From contig NZ_QEKW01000008.1 of the NCBI RefSeq assembly GCF_003096675.1, positions 1 to 64,000 of the forward strand: a stretch of 64,000 nucleotides of DNA, read 5' to 3'. The position numbers were made by a program, and so were the translations under genes. Numbering within the stretch: position 1 is the first letter of the stretch; each line of letters begins with the position of its first letter. This DNA comes from Actinomycetospora cinnamomea. Lineage in GTDB: Bacteria > Actinomycetota > Actinomycetes > Mycobacteriales > Pseudonocardiaceae. The notes beneath the pieces are model-generated. The model was not told the origin of the DNA, made no database searches, and worked only from the letters and a program-made list of their open reading frames with translations. Shown in pieces: positions 17,166 to 25,701 of the stretch.

Positions 17166-17202
17166 CGCCTCGCCGGACAGCATCGGCGGGCCCGGCGAGG
17201 CG
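17166..17202 (-). terminator. Stem-loop downstream of the S9 peptidase gene
   Basis: CGCCTCGCCGG (17166-17176) pairs perfectly with CCGGCGAGGCG (17192-17202) across a 15-base loop. It lies about 55 bases after the peptidase stop in the 168-bp gap before the cutinase-lyase gene on the same strand. There is no T-run, as is usual for actinobacterial terminators. Nothing else is apparent in this gap. Confidence 0.5.
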
Positions 17203-17257
17203 TGGGTGCGGTTCCGCGCAGTCCGTCGAAGTGTTCGCGATCGCAAACGCGCGCCGG

Positions 17258-19390
17258 CTACCCCAGCGCGTCGCGGAGGAAGGCGACCTGGAGCAGGAGC
17301 AGGTTCTCGGCCACGACCTCCTGCGGGGTCATGTGCGTGACGCCGGACAGCGGCAGGACCGTGTGCGGATGGCCCGCGGCCAGCAGCGCCGACGACAGCC
17401 TCAGGGTGTGGGCGGCGACGACGTTGTCGTCCGCGAGCCCGTGCACGAGCATCAGCGGCCGCGCCGGCGCCCGCGTCCCGGGGTCGTCGACGATCGAGGA
17501 CCGGGCGTAGGCCTCGGGGTGCTCGTCGGGGTGCCCGAGGTAGCGCTCGGTGTAGTGCGTGTCGTAGAGCCGCCAGTCCGTCACCGGCGCGCCGGCGACC
17601 GCGGCGTGGAAGACGTCGGGGCGGCGCAGCACCGCGAGCGCGGCGAGGTAGCCGCCGAAGGACCAGCCGCGGACGGCCACGCGGTCGAGGTCGAGGTCGC
17701 CGACCTGCTCGGCCGCCGCGTGCAGGGCCGCGACCTGGTCGTCGAGCACCGGCGTCGCGAGGTCGCCGTGCACGGCGCGCTCGTACGCCGGCCCCCGCCC
17801 GGGCGTGCCGCGCCCGTCGGCGACGACGACCGCGAAGCCCTGGTCGGCGAACCACTGGCTGGTCAGGAAGGCCCCGCGCGCGGCCAGGACCCGCTGCGAG
17901 TGCGGCCCGCCGTAGGGGTCGAGCAGCACGGGCAGGCGGCGCGCACCCGGCACGTGGTCGCGCGGCAGCAGCACCGCCACCGACGGCCCGCCCTCGGCCG
18001 TCGCGACGCGGCGCACCGCGGGCTCCAGGCCGGGCGACTCGGCGTAGGAAGCCACCGGCACCGCCGACCCGTCGGCGCGCAGGACGCTGGTGCGGGTGCC
18101 GTCGGTGTCGAGGTCGCCGCCGGCGAGCACGGTCGTCCCCCCGGCGCGGCGCCCGGACCAGACGCCGTGCTGCGGGCTCACGCGCGCCGCACCGCCCGCC
18201 CGCGACCACGCCCACAGCGTCACGTCCTCGGGACGCTCGGCGGCGGTGAACAGCACGGTGTCGCCGTCGACGTCGGCCACGCCCCGCACCTGGAGTCCGG
18301 GCGGGGTGACGGGCTCGTCGTCGACGACCAGGCACCGCGTGTCGTCGCGGTCGGCACATCGCACCAGCGCGCCGTCGGACAGGTGCGCGGGCACGCCGAC
18401 CACGAGGTCCACCCACACGTCGTCGGTGTCGCTCGCCAGCACCGTCGCGGCGCCGGTGTCGGGGTCGACGCGGCGGGTGTCGACGCGGCGCTGGTCGCGG
18501 GTGGACACGGTGACCAGCAGGTCGTGGACGTCCCAGGTGACGCCCGCGAGGTACTCGGTGTCCTCGCCCGCGTCGACGTCGACGCGGGTGCCGTCGAGGT
18601 CGACCACGGCCAGCGACACGAGCGCGTTCGCCGTGCCGGCTGCGGGGTACGCGGTCTCGGTCGGGGTGCGGTCGGGACGTGCCGGGTCGGCGATCCACCA
18701 GCGGGCCACGGGGGCGTCGTCGACGCGGGCCACGGCGAGCTGCGAGCCGTCGGGCGACCACCAGTAGCCGCGGTAGCGGTGCATCTCCTCCGCGGCCACG
18801 AACTCGGCGAGCCCCCACGTCACCGTCGGGCCGTCCTCGTCGGCGTCGCCGCCCGGACCCGCCCCGACGAGGAGGTGCGTGGTGCCGGTGGCGCGCTCGT
18901 GGACGTACAGCGCGCCCCCGCGCACGAACGCGATCCGGGCGCCGGTGGGGTCCGGCCGCGGGTCGACGACCGGGCCCTCGACGGGGACCGTCTCCGGGCG
19001 GGCGCCCGGGACGAGGTCCACGGTGAACGCGCGCCCGGCGAGCACGAAGACGGCGAGACGTCCGGACGCGTCGAGGGCGTACTCGACCACGCCGCCCGAC
19101 TGCTCGCGCACCCGCTCGCGGCGGGCCCGCTCCTCGGGCGGCAGATCGTCCTCCCCGGGCACGTCGAGCTCACGCGGGTCGACGAGCAGGTGCTCCTCCC
19201 CCGCCGCCACGTCGAGCAGCCACAGGCAGGTGACCGGGTCGTCGCCGCCCTTGCTCCGCAGCAGCACGACCCGCGCGCCGTCGGGCGAGACGGTGGGGCG
19301 GCGGGGGGCGCCGAGCGTGAACCGCCGGGTGGCGGCCTGGCGGCGCGGGAAGCTGGCCGGAGGATCTGGTGCGGCGGGCTCGGCGGTCAC
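17258..19390 (-). CDS. S9 family prolyl oligopeptidase / dipeptidyl peptidase IV-like
   Basis: A 710-residue cytoplasmic serine peptidase of the DPP-IV (S9B) type. The N-terminal half (about 30-440) is a beta-propeller, with the substrate-binding Glu pair of DPP-IV in LAEFVAAEEMHRYRGYWWSPDG. The C-terminal alpha/beta hydrolase has the nucleophile in GWSFGGYLAALAV, the acid in HGLADDNV and the His in SGVTHMTP. No signal peptide is visible. It would release N-terminal dipeptides after Pro or Ala. The GTG start lies about 70 bp from the divergent trpS start. Confidence 0.92.
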   Translation of the reverse strand: MTAEPAAPDPPASFPRRQAATRRFTLGAPRRPTVSPDGARVVLLRSKGGDDPVTCLWLLDVAAGEEHLLVDPRELDVPGEDDLPPEERARRERVREQSGGVVEYALDASGRLAVFVLAGRAFTVDLVPGARPETVPVEGPVVDPRPDPTGARIAFVRGGALYVHERATGTTHLLVGAGPGGDADEDGPTVTWGLAEFVAAEEMHRYRGYWWSPDGSQLAVARVDDAPVARWWIADPARPDRTPTETAYPAAGTANALVSLAVVDLDGTRVDVDAGEDTEYLAGVTWDVHDLLVTVSTRDQRRVDTRRVDPDTGAATVLASDTDDVWVDLVVGVPAHLSDGALVRCADRDDTRCLVVDDEPVTPPGLQVRGVADVDGDTVLFTAAERPEDVTLWAWSRAGGAARVSPQHGVWSGRRAGGTTVLAGGDLDTDGTRTSVLRADGSAVPVASYAESPGLEPAVRRVATAEGGPSVAVLLPRDHVPGARRLPVLLDPYGGPHSQRVLAARGAFLTSQWFADQGFAVVVADGRGTPGRGPAYERAVHGDLATPVLDDQVAALHAAAEQVGDLDLDRVAVRGWSFGGYLAALAVLRRPDVFHAAVAGAPVTDWRLYDTHYTERYLGHPDEHPEAYARSSIVDDPGTRAPARPLMLVHGLADDNVVAAHTLRLSSALLAAGHPHTVLPLSGVTHMTPQEVVAENLLLLQVAFLRDALG

Positions 19391-19448
19391 GTCTGCAGTG
19401 TGCCGCGTCCCCCGGCGACGACGCCGGAACCCGTTCGCGGGCAGCCGA

Positions 19449-19454
19449 TAGGCT
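19449..19454 (+). promoter_or_regulatory. Leaderless -10 element for trpS
   Basis: TAGGCT, a TANNNT -10 hexamer, ends seven bases before the trpS GTG. This is the spacing expected if transcription starts at or next to the start codon. No Shine-Dalgarno sequence is present. Confidence 0.6.
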
Positions 19455-19461
19455 CGCGGGC

Positions 19462-20490
19462 GTGGCGGAGACGGAACGGCGCAGGATCGCCCTGACCGGG
19501 ATCAAGCCCAGCGGCGAGCCGCACCTGGGCAACTACGTGGGCGCGATCCGGCCCGCACTCGAGCTCGCCCGTACCGCCGACTTCGACTCGCGGTACTTCA
19601 TCGCCGACCACCACGCCCTCACCGGCACCCCGGCCGCGGGCGACATCGCCGCGTGGACCCGCTCGGTGGCCGCCACGTGGATCGCCGCGGGCCTCGACCC
19701 CGAGCGCACCGTCTTCTACAAGCAGTCCGACGTGCCCGAGACCTTCGAGCTGACGTGGATCCTCTCCTGCGTGACCGGCAAGGGGCTGATGAACCGGGCG
19801 CACGCCTACAAGGCGGCGCGCGACCGCAACGTCGCCGCCGGGGAGGACCCGGACGCCGGCATCAACCTGGGTCTCTACGACTACCCGGTGCTCATGGCCG
19901 CGGACATCCTGATCATGGAGTCCGACCTGGTGCCGGTCGGACGCGACCAGCTCCAGCACGTCGAGATCGCCGCCGACGTCGCCGGCAGCTTCAACCACCG
20001 TTACGGCGAGGGCTTCCGGCTGCGCATCCCCGAGGCCGTCGTGCCGCCGGAGACCACCGGCCACACGCTGCCGGGCCTCGACGGCCGCAAGATGAGCAAG
20101 TCCTACGACAACTACATCCCGCTCTTCCTGCCCGCGTCGAAGCTCAAGAAGCTGGTGCGTCGTATCCCGACCGACTCCACGCCGGTCGAGGCGCCCAAGG
20201 ACCCGGACTCGTCGGCAGTGTTCCAGATCCTCGCCCAGTTCGCCGAGCCCGAGGTCGTCGCCGACACCCGCAAGCGGCTCGAGGCCGGCGGCGTGGGGTG
20301 GGGCGAGCTGAAGAACCAGCTGGCCGACGTGCTCGAGGACGAGCTGGGGCCCCTGCGGGCGCGCTACGAGGAGCTGGTGGCCCCCGACAGCGAGCTGGAC
20401 GCGATCCTCGCCCGCGGCGGGGAGATCGCCCGCGAGCAGGCGTCGCGCGTGCTGCGCGGGGTGCGCCGGGCCGTGGGCGTCGAGGTCTGA
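19462..20490 (+). CDS. trpS: Tryptophanyl-tRNA synthetase
   Basis: A 342-residue class Ic aminoacyl-tRNA synthetase that charges tRNA-Trp. The HIGH-type motif is PSGEPHLGNYVGA and the KMSKS loop is GRKMSKSYDN. PVLMAADILIMESDLVPVGRDQLQHVE is the tryptophan-pocket region (key residues DQLQH). Length is normal. The GTG at 19462 is chosen because conserved residues begin a few codons later and because a TAGGCT element lies seven bases upstream, indicating a leaderless transcript. It is a standalone gene, divergent from the S9 peptidase and convergent with a small membrane protein. Confidence 0.97.
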   Translation: MAETERRRIALTGIKPSGEPHLGNYVGAIRPALELARTADFDSRYFIADHHALTGTPAAGDIAAWTRSVAATWIAAGLDPERTVFYKQSDVPETFELTWILSCVTGKGLMNRAHAYKAARDRNVAAGEDPDAGINLGLYDYPVLMAADILIMESDLVPVGRDQLQHVEIAADVAGSFNHRYGEGFRLRIPEAVVPPETTGHTLPGLDGRKMSKSYDNYIPLFLPASKLKKLVRRIPTDSTPVEAPKDPDSSAVFQILAQFAEPEVVADTRKRLEAGGVGWGELKNQLADVLEDELGPLRARYEELVAPDSELDAILARGGEIAREQASRVLRGVRRAVGVEV

Positions 20491-20503
20491 GACCGGCTCC
20501 CGC

Positions 20504-20818
20504 TCAGCCGATCGGCGCCGCGCCCCCACGCAGGACGTCGCCGGTCGACTCGGCGTGACGCCGCGGGGCCGGCAGGCCGGCGACGAGCCCGTCCCAGCCG
20601 CCGCGCCGCCCCATCTCCTCGGGGGTCTCCGGCACGTCGGGCAGTTCACCCAACCAGAGGCGCAGCGGGCCGGTGTCGAGCGGGCGCAGCGCCCCCTCGG
20701 GGTCGGTGGCCTCCGCGCGCCGTCGCAGCCAGGTACCGAGGGCGAGCGCCGTCACGACGGACGCGACGCACCACCCGACCACCAGGACCGCGACCCACAT
20801 GAGGACCGGCACGGACAC
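20504..20818 (-). CDS. Small single-pass membrane protein of unknown function
   Basis: About 104 residues if the GTG at 20818 is used; GTG 20812 and ATG 20800 are alternatives. One membrane segment (VLMWVAVLVVGWCVASVVTALALG in abbreviated form VAVLVVGWCVASVV) is followed by a basic stop-transfer WLRRRAE and a cytoplasmic tail ending in GDVLRGGAAPIG. I do not recognise a family. It is convergent with trpS, with only about 13 bp between the stops. The roughly 175 bp between it and the HIT gene hold no convincing gene. Confidence 0.5.
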   Translation of the reverse strand: MSVPVLMWVAVLVVGWCVASVVTALALGTWLRRRAEATDPEGALRPLDTGPLRLWLGELPDVPETPEEMGRRGGWDGLVAGLPAPRRHAESTGDVLRGGAAPIG

Positions 20819-20993
20819 CTCCGACGTCGGGGAGCGGACCGCGGTGACCGAGCGTGCTCGATGGTGCACCGCGTGCGTTCTCCTCGAGGATGGCAGCTCG
20901 GGCCGATCGACGGGTAGCGCCTCACTCGATCGGAGGTCCGAGGATCGACCGTCGGGCGCCGTCCACTGACCGTCGAGCGGCAGCGATGACCGT

Positions 20994-21473
20994 TCACCGC
21001 CCTGCGTCGGCCGTTCGTCCTGTCGATCGGTCCTCGTCCTCAACGTTCTCAGGTTTCGCGTCCAGAGCAGCTGCGATACGCCGAGCGACGTCGGCCGACT
21101 CGTCCGGGGAGGCGTACGGGTGGCGGGGTCCGAGGAAGAACCGCAGTCCGTCCTTCGGCCGCCGCGGGATCACGTGCAGGTGCAGGTGCGGGACCGACTG
21201 GCTGATCACGTTGTTGACGAGCACCAGCGAGCCCGGCGCGTCCATCGCGGTCTCGACGGCCCGTTCCAGCCGCTGCGCGAGCGCGGCGAAGGCGGGCAGC
21301 TCGTCGGCGGGCAGGTCGGCGAGGGTGGTGACGTGGGTCCGCGGGACGAGCAGGACGTGACCGTGAAACACCGGCTTGGTGTCGAGGAAGGCCAGGGTCG
21401 ACGGACCGGCGTGGACGACGTCGGCGGGCGCGTCGCCGGCGACCACGGCGCAGAACGCGCAGGGCTTGCTCAC
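20994..21473 (-). CDS. HIT-family nucleotide hydrolase
   Basis: A 159-residue histidine-triad protein. The N-terminal CAFCAVVAGD carries a CxxC pair typical of Zn-binding HIT proteins, and the catalytic motif is HLHLHVIPR. The central VFHGHVLLVPRTHVTTLADL is the family core. The likely activity is hydrolysis of adenosine phosphoramidates or dinucleoside polyphosphates. The C-terminal 40 residues are a charged extension. The GTG at 21473 starts directly before the conserved CxxC region. It diverges from the amidotransferase gene across about 66 bp. Confidence 0.93.
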   Translation of the reverse strand: MSKPCAFCAVVAGDAPADVVHAGPSTLAFLDTKPVFHGHVLLVPRTHVTTLADLPADELPAFAALAQRLERAVETAMDAPGSLVLVNNVISQSVPHLHLHVIPRRPKDGLRFFLGPRHPYASPDESADVARRIAAALDAKPENVEDEDRSTGRTADAGR

Positions 21474-21539
21474 ACCGCGCAGCGTCGCAGGCGTGCCCGG
21501 CGGCGGATGGATCGGCCCGCCCCGAGCGTTGGGACGGGC

Positions 21540-22274
21540 ATGGAGGCGCCCACCCTGCTCGTCATCGGCCACGAGACCGATCCGGACGTCGTGCCCGTCC
21601 AGGCCGGCACGCTGACGTCGTGGGCGGCGGAGCGCGACGTGCGCGTCGTACCCGTCGCGATGAGAGGCACCGGCTCCACCGGCCCGTTGCCCGACCCGGC
21701 GGCCGTCGACGCGATCGCCGTCCTCGGCTCGGTGCAGGGGGCGTGGGACGACGCGGTGCCCTGGCTGGGCGCGGAGATCGCCTACCTGCGGACCGCCATC
21801 GCGGCCGGGATCCCGGTGCTCGGCATCTGCTTCGGTGGCCAGCTCCTGGCGCGCGTCCTCGGGGGGCGCGCCGAGCCGGCGTCCGAGCGGCGCGAGAACG
21901 GCTGGCAGGAGGTCACCACCCACGCGCCCGAGGTGGTCGTGCCCGGACCGTGGATGGAGTTCCACTTCGACACGTTCACCCCGCCGGCATCGTCGGAGGT
22001 GCTCGCCGTCTCCGAGCGCTGCACCCAGGCGTTCCGCCAGGGCGCGCACCTCGGGGTGCAGTTCCATCCCGAGATCACCCCGGCGGAGTTCGACCTCTGG
22101 GTGGACCGCTGGACCGGCACCCCGTTGGAGGAGCGGCTGCCCGACCTCGGCATCGACCCCGTGGCGCTGCGCGCCGAGACCGTCGCGCGCGCCGAGGAGT
22201 CACGGGCCGCGAGCCGGGTGCTCTTCGACGCCTTCGCCGCGCGCGCCGGGCTCCGCAGCGAGTCGGCCGCGTGA
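21540..22274 (+). CDS. Type 1 glutamine amidotransferase (GATase1)
   Basis: A 244-residue protein with the GATase1 fold related to the GMP synthase amidotransferase domain. The nucleophile Cys is in GIPVLGICFGGQLLA and the His-Glu pair is in VQFHPEIT. ATLP-type synthetase partners are absent, so it belongs to the stand-alone class (for example enzymes acting on gamma-glutamyl compounds), and its substrate is unknown. The stop overlaps the GTG of the flavin-enzyme gene by four bases, so the two are probably translated together. Confidence 0.88.
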   Translation: MEAPTLLVIGHETDPDVVPVQAGTLTSWAAERDVRVVPVAMRGTGSTGPLPDPAAVDAIAVLGSVQGAWDDAVPWLGAEIAYLRTAIAAGIPVLGICFGGQLLARVLGGRAEPASERRENGWQEVTTHAPEVVVPGPWMEFHFDTFTPPASSEVLAVSERCTQAFRQGAHLGVQFHPEITPAEFDLWVDRWTGTPLEERLPDLGIDPVALRAETVARAEESRAASRVLFDAFAARAGLRSESAA

Positions 22275-23824
22275 GCGCGGCGGGGATGAAGGTCCGGCTC
22301 GGGATCGGGACGGGGTCGTCACGCGCGACGCCGGCGGAGGCCACGGCGTCCCATGTCCTCGAGTCCGACGTCCGCGAGTCCGACGTCGGCGAGTCCGACG
22401 TCCGCGAGCTCGTCGACGGCAGCGAGGCCCGTGGCATCGACTCGGTGTGGTTCCCCGACCGCATCGCCGCGCCGAGCCTCGAGCCGCTGGTGGCGCTCGG
22501 CTGGGCGGCCGGGCGGACCCGCTCGCTCAAGCTGGGCACCGGCGTCGTCGTCCTGCCCGGGCGCAACCCGGCGGTGGTCGCCGCGCAGCTGGCCTCGCTC
22601 GCCGCGCTGGCGCCGCGGCGCATCCCGCCCGTGTTCGGCCTGCGCTCCGCCACCGCCGCGGAGCGCACCGCCTACCCCGTCACCGGTCCGCGCGCCGAGG
22701 TCTTCGAGGAGTCCCTCACAGCGGTGCGGCGCCTGCTCAGCGAGGAGTCGGTGACCTTCCGCGGCCGCCACGTGGTGCTGGAGGACGCGACGGTCGGGCC
22801 CCGACCCGCCCGGCCCCTGGACCTCTGGCTCGGGGGTCTCGTGCCGGCCGCCCTGCGACGCGTCGGGCACCTCGGTGACGGGTGGGTGGCCTCGTTCGTC
22901 ACCCCGGCCGAGGCCGGCGCCGCCCGGGCGACGATCGCGGCCGCCGCCCGGGAGGCGGGCCGGGAGGTCGAGGACGACCACTACGGCACGAACCTGCTCG
23001 TCCTGCCGCCCGGCGCGGCCGACGACCAGGCCGACCGGGCGCGGGCCGCGGCCGCCCACCGGCGTCCCGAGGTCGACCCGCGCGAGCTGGTCGCCGACGG
23101 CTGGGACGCGGCGCGGCGGCAGGTCGAGCGCTTCGTCGACGAGGGCATCACCAAGTTCGTCGTCCGCCCCGGTGTGGCCCCCGGGTCGTGGTCGGAGTTC
23201 CTCGACGGGTTCGTCGAGCACTCGTCCCGCTCGAGACGACGCTCAGCGGCTCCCCAGCACCCGGGTGATCGCGATCTCCAGCACCACGCGGCGCGGGTTC
23301 TCCCGCGGCGTGCGGTAGCGCTGCGCGTAGCGGCGTTCGGCGTCGGCGACGCTGTCGGGGTCGTCGCGGACCACCGCCCTCCCCTCGAGCGTCGACCACC
23401 GCGCGCGGTCGACCTGGCTGACCGCCACCCGTGCGCCGTCCTCCCCTGCCGCGCGCACGTGGCGGGCCTTCGCGCTGGTGCCCGAGGTGATGACGCGGGC
23501 GGTCGCGGTGTCCAGGTCGAGCGTGACGCCCACGGGCACGACGTGCGGCGACCCGTCGCGGCGCAGGGTCGTCAGCGTGCACAGGTGGTACTCGGACCAG
23601 AACTGCGCGAACTCCTCGCCCCGGGCGTGCAGGTCGGCCGGTGTGACGGTCATGGACACGATCGTGCCCGGCTCCGGCGCGCGGGTGATCACCCGCCCTG
23701 TGGCGGCGCCGCCTGGGTCCGCTGCACCGTGTCGGCCAGCCACACCCAGAACCGCGGGTCGAGCGGCGAGGTGGTGGGGATCGCGGCCTGGGGCTCGACG
23801 GCGTACGTCTCGCCGATCACGTAG
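22271..23824 (+). CDS. LLM-class flavin (F420-type) oxidoreductase with an aberrant C-terminal read-through
   Basis: Residues 1 to about 315 are a luciferase-like (beta/alpha)8 enzyme: [39 protein letters not shown] and [14 protein letters not shown]. Many actinobacterial members use F420. The family normally ends soon after [13 protein letters not shown] ... FLDGFVE. Here the frame stays open for about 190 more residues of low-complexity sequence, antisense to the PPOX gene. In a frame shifted by one base, [11 protein letters not shown] then a stop at 23266-23268 follows FVE directly, which looks like the native end. A one-base loss near 23217-23221 would explain this. The start overlaps the amidotransferase stop; ATG 22286 is an alternative. 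Confidence 0.7.
   Translation: MSAAGMKVRLGIGTGSSRATPAEATASHVLESDVRESDVGESDVRELVDGSEARGIDSVWFPDRIAAPSLEPLVALGWAAGRTRSLKLGTGVVVLPGRNPAVVAAQLASLAALAPRRIPPVFGLRSATAAERTAYPVTGPRAEVFEESLTAVRRLLSEESVTFRGRHVVLEDATVGPRPARPLDLWLGGLVPAALRRVGHLGDGWVASFVTPAEAGAARATIAAAAREAGREVEDDHYGTNLLVLPPGAADDQADRARAAAAHRRPEVDPRELVADGWDAARRQVERFVDEGITKFVVRPGVAPGSWSEFLDGFVEHSSRSRRRSAAPQHPGDRDLQHHAARVLPRRAVALRVAAFGVGDAVGVVADHRPPLERRPPRAVDLADRHPCAVLPCRAHVAGLRAGARGDDAGGRGVQVERDAHGHDVRRPVAAQGRQRAQVVLGPELRELLAPGVQVGRCDGHGHDRARLRRAGDHPPCGGAAWVRCTVSASHTQNRGSSGEVVGIAAWGSTAYVSPIT
22361..22405. repeat. Three in-frame 15-bp tandem repeats in the LLM gene
   Basis: The unit GAGTCCGACGTCCGC occurs at 22361, 22376 (third copy base change, GGC end) and 22391. 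It encodes [15 protein letters not shown], in front of the first conserved helix of the flavin enzyme, where related proteins have no such insert. The number of units is likely to vary by slippage. Confidence 0.85.
23243..23653 (-). CDS. PPOX-class F420-dependent/flavin oxidoreductase family protein
   Basis: A 136-residue split-barrel protein. [22 protein letters not shown], abbreviated to [16 protein letters not shown], is the core of the PPOX F420 family. It continues with [26 protein letters not shown] and ends in [14 protein letters not shown]. It probably binds F420 or FMN and reduces an unknown substrate. The ATG at 23653 begins [12 protein letters not shown]; an upstream extension in frame looks noncoding. 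The 3' end is antisense to the read-through of the LLM gene. The 16-bp palindrome at 23681-23696 lies just upstream. Confidence 0.8.
   Translation of the reverse strand: MTVTPADLHARGEEFAQFWSEYHLCTLTTLRRDGSPHVVPVGVTLDLDTATARVITSGTSAKARHVRAAGEDGARVAVSQVDRARWSTLEGRAVVRDDPDSVADAERRYAQRYRTPRENPRRVVLEIAITRVLGSR
23681..23696. promoter_or_regulatory. 16-bp perfect palindrome
   Basis: GCGGGTGATCACCCGC is a perfect inverted repeat. It overlaps the stop codon of the mucin-like gene and lies 28-43 bases before the PPOX start on the same strand. It could be an operator for the PPOX gene; a hairpin at the end of the mucin-like transcript is the alternative. Confidence 0.4.
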
Positions 23825-25569
23825 CCGTCCCCCCCGGACGACGCGGTCTCGCCGCCGACGGTGGTGCGCCGCGAGGTCGGCTCCGAGGACCCCGACGACG
23901 GATCGCCGTCCGCGGTGGCCCGCACGGTGGTCTCGTCGGCGGTCGATTCCTCGGTCGATTCCTCGGGCGATTCCTCGGTGGATTCCTCGGTGGATTCCTC
24001 GGTCGCTCGCTCCGTGGTGGTGGCCCGCGCGCTCGGGTCGGACGAGGAGCCCGACGACGACTCGGTGGGCTCGGCACTGGTGCGGGTGGTGGTGCGGGTG
24101 GAGGTGCGCTCCGCCGATTCGCTCGTCGGCTCGGTGCTACGCGCCGTGGTGCGGTCGGTGGTGGCCTCGGTGGTCCGGGACGAGGTCGAGGTCGGCTCGT
24201 CGAGGCCGGGCAGCAGGGACCCGTCGTCGCCCACGTCGGGGCTGCTGCGCGTGGTCAGCGAGGCGCCGGTGGTGGGGTCGACGGTGGTGGTCGTGCCCGT
24301 CGTCGGGTCGGTCGTCCTCGTGACGCCGGTGGACGGATCGGTGGTCGTGGTGGGGGCCGTGCTGGGAGCCGTGCTGGGAGCCGTGGTCGTCAGGTCGCTC
24401 GCGTCGGTGAGGTCGGTGGGCAGCGGCCAGCCCTCGGGGGTCGTGCGCGGCGCCGGACGCTCCGCCGCGCCTCCGCCGGACGTGGTGGTCGGCGCGGTCG
24501 TGCCCGACGTCGCCGGGGTGGCATCCGTGGGCAGCGGCCAGCCCTCGGGCGTGGTGCGGGGCAGGGACCTCTCCGCGGTCTCGGGTGTCGTGGCGTGAGG
24601 AGTGGTGTCCGGGATGGTCGTGTCGTCCGTGGCCGCCGGCCCGCCGGTGGGCAGCTCGAGCGTCGGCCGCCCGTCCGGCGTCGTCGACGGGGCGCCGGTC
24701 GACGGCTCCGGACGCGCCGAGGTCGTGTCCGCGGGCGCGTCGGGCAGGAGGTCGGGCAGCAGGCGCCCGCCGGGCTCCCCGTCGTCGCCGCGGTCATCGC
24801 CGTCACCGCGGCCGTCGCCCCTCCCCTCACCGCGGCCGGCGCCACCTCCCCCGCCGTTGTCCCCGCCGTTGTCCCCGCCGTTGCCGCCGCCCCGGCCGTC
24901 GGGCGAACCGGTGGGCTCGTCGCGGGTGGGGTCGGGCATGAGGGGCAGGTCGAGGATGGGGCCGGGGTCGTCGGCGGCGGTCGGCGTCTCTCGCGGGCCG
25001 GGGTCGCGAGGGGTGTCGCGCGGTGCGATGGGCTCGGGGACGTCGACGGCCACGGGCGGCTCGAGGGGCTCGACGGGGTCGGGCGAGCTCTCCGCGCCGG
25101 GCAGCGGCAGCGGGTCGAGGCTCGGCCCGAGCTGGTCGAACCCCGGCGGTGGCGTGACGGGCTGCTCGGCGCCCGGCAGTGCGGGCTCGCCCGGCGAGGT
25201 CGACGGCGGGCCGAGCGGACGTGAGCCGGGGAGCGGGATCGGCGTCAGCGGCGGGGCGACGTCGTCCGGGAGGGCGGTGTCGGGGAGCGCCCGGGCGTCG
25301 GCGGGCGGCGCGGGCTCGGGCTCGTCCGCGTCCCCGGACCCCTCACCGCCGTCGAGTGTCTCGGACGTGGTGGGCACGTCGGTGGCGCCGCCGGTGAGCC
25401 CGGTGGCGTCGTCGCGGGGGCCGGGGACCACCGTGCTGCCGACCCCGACCAGGGCGGCGACGAGCGCGACGGTGAAGAGCGTGGTGACCACGATGTTGCG
25501 CGGCGTGCGGAACGGCCACGGTCGCGGACGCGGTGCCGGGTTCCAGCCTCGGGACGAGGTGGACGGCAT
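23689..25569 (-). CDS. Mucin-like Thr/Ser/Pro-rich surface protein, single-pass
   Basis: A 626-residue protein. Residues 1-25 are basic and cytoplasmic ([20 protein letters not shown]), one membrane segment follows at about 27-48 ([19 protein letters not shown]), and almost all the rest is low-complexity Thr, Ser, Pro, Asp and Gly, as expected for an extended and perhaps O-mannosylated wall-spanning region. Two copies of [12 protein letters not shown] lie near the middle and a TEES repeat lies towards the end. The only globular-looking part is the C-terminal 30 residues, with [22 protein letters not shown]. The ATG has a GAAGGGGG ribosome site. No family is recognised. It diverges from the polyamine operon. 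Confidence 0.7.
   Translation of the reverse strand: MPSTSSRGWNPAPRPRPWPFRTPRNIVVTTLFTVALVAALVGVGSTVVPGPRDDATGLTGGATDVPTTSETLDGGEGSGDADEPEPAPPADARALPDTALPDDVAPPLTPIPLPGSRPLGPPSTSPGEPALPGAEQPVTPPPGFDQLGPSLDPLPLPGAESSPDPVEPLEPPVAVDVPEPIAPRDTPRDPGPRETPTAADDPGPILDLPLMPDPTRDEPTGSPDGRGGGNGGDNGGDNGGGGGAGRGEGRGDGRGDGDDRGDDGEPGGRLLPDLLPDAPADTTSARPEPSTGAPSTTPDGRPTLELPTGGPAATDDTTIPDTTPHATTPETAERSLPRTTPEGWPLPTDATPATSGTTAPTTTSGGGAAERPAPRTTPEGWPLPTDLTDASDLTTTAPSTAPSTAPTTTTDPSTGVTRTTDPTTGTTTTVDPTTGASLTTRSSPDVGDDGSLLPGLDEPTSTSSRTTEATTDRTTARSTEPTSESAERTSTRTTTRTSAEPTESSSGSSSDPSARATTTERATEESTEESTEESPEESTEESTADETTVRATADGDPSSGSSEPTSRRTTVGGETASSGGDGYVIGETYAVEPQAAIPTTSPLDPRFWVWLADTVQRTQAAPPQGG
23945..24004. repeat. 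Five 12-bp tandem repeats in the mucin-like gene
   Basis: The unit GATTCCTCGGTC, with single-base variants, occurs five times without gaps. On the coding strand it encodes repeated Glu-Glu-Ser-Thr/Pro units. It should be length-polymorphic. Confidence 0.85.
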
Positions 25570-25647
25570 GCAACCCCCTTCGAAACCAGCCCGCCCCCGA
25601 CAGCGGCCAGGACCGCTCGGCCCCGGAGATCCGTACGGTACGCCGCC

Positions 25648-25692
25648 CGGGTGTCCCGGGTCAGCCGTTCCGCGGGGAACCCGGGACACCCG
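25648..25692 (+). promoter_or_regulatory. Strong leader hairpin before the ornithine decarboxylase gene
   Basis: CGGGTGTCCCGGGT (25648-25661) pairs perfectly over 14 bp with ACCCGGGACACCCG (25679-25692), leaving a 17-base loop. The stem ends nine bases before ATG 25702. A possible -10, TACGGT, lies at 25634-25639, which would place the hairpin at the very 5' end of the transcript. It could regulate translation or protect the message; a bidirectional terminator is the alternative. Confidence 0.5.
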
Positions 25693-25701
25693 TCGGGCAC
25701 G

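Noticed and set aside
25651-25701. GTG at 25651 as start of ornithine decarboxylase
   Set aside because: This start would put the perfect hairpin inside the coding region and adds residues with no family similarity.
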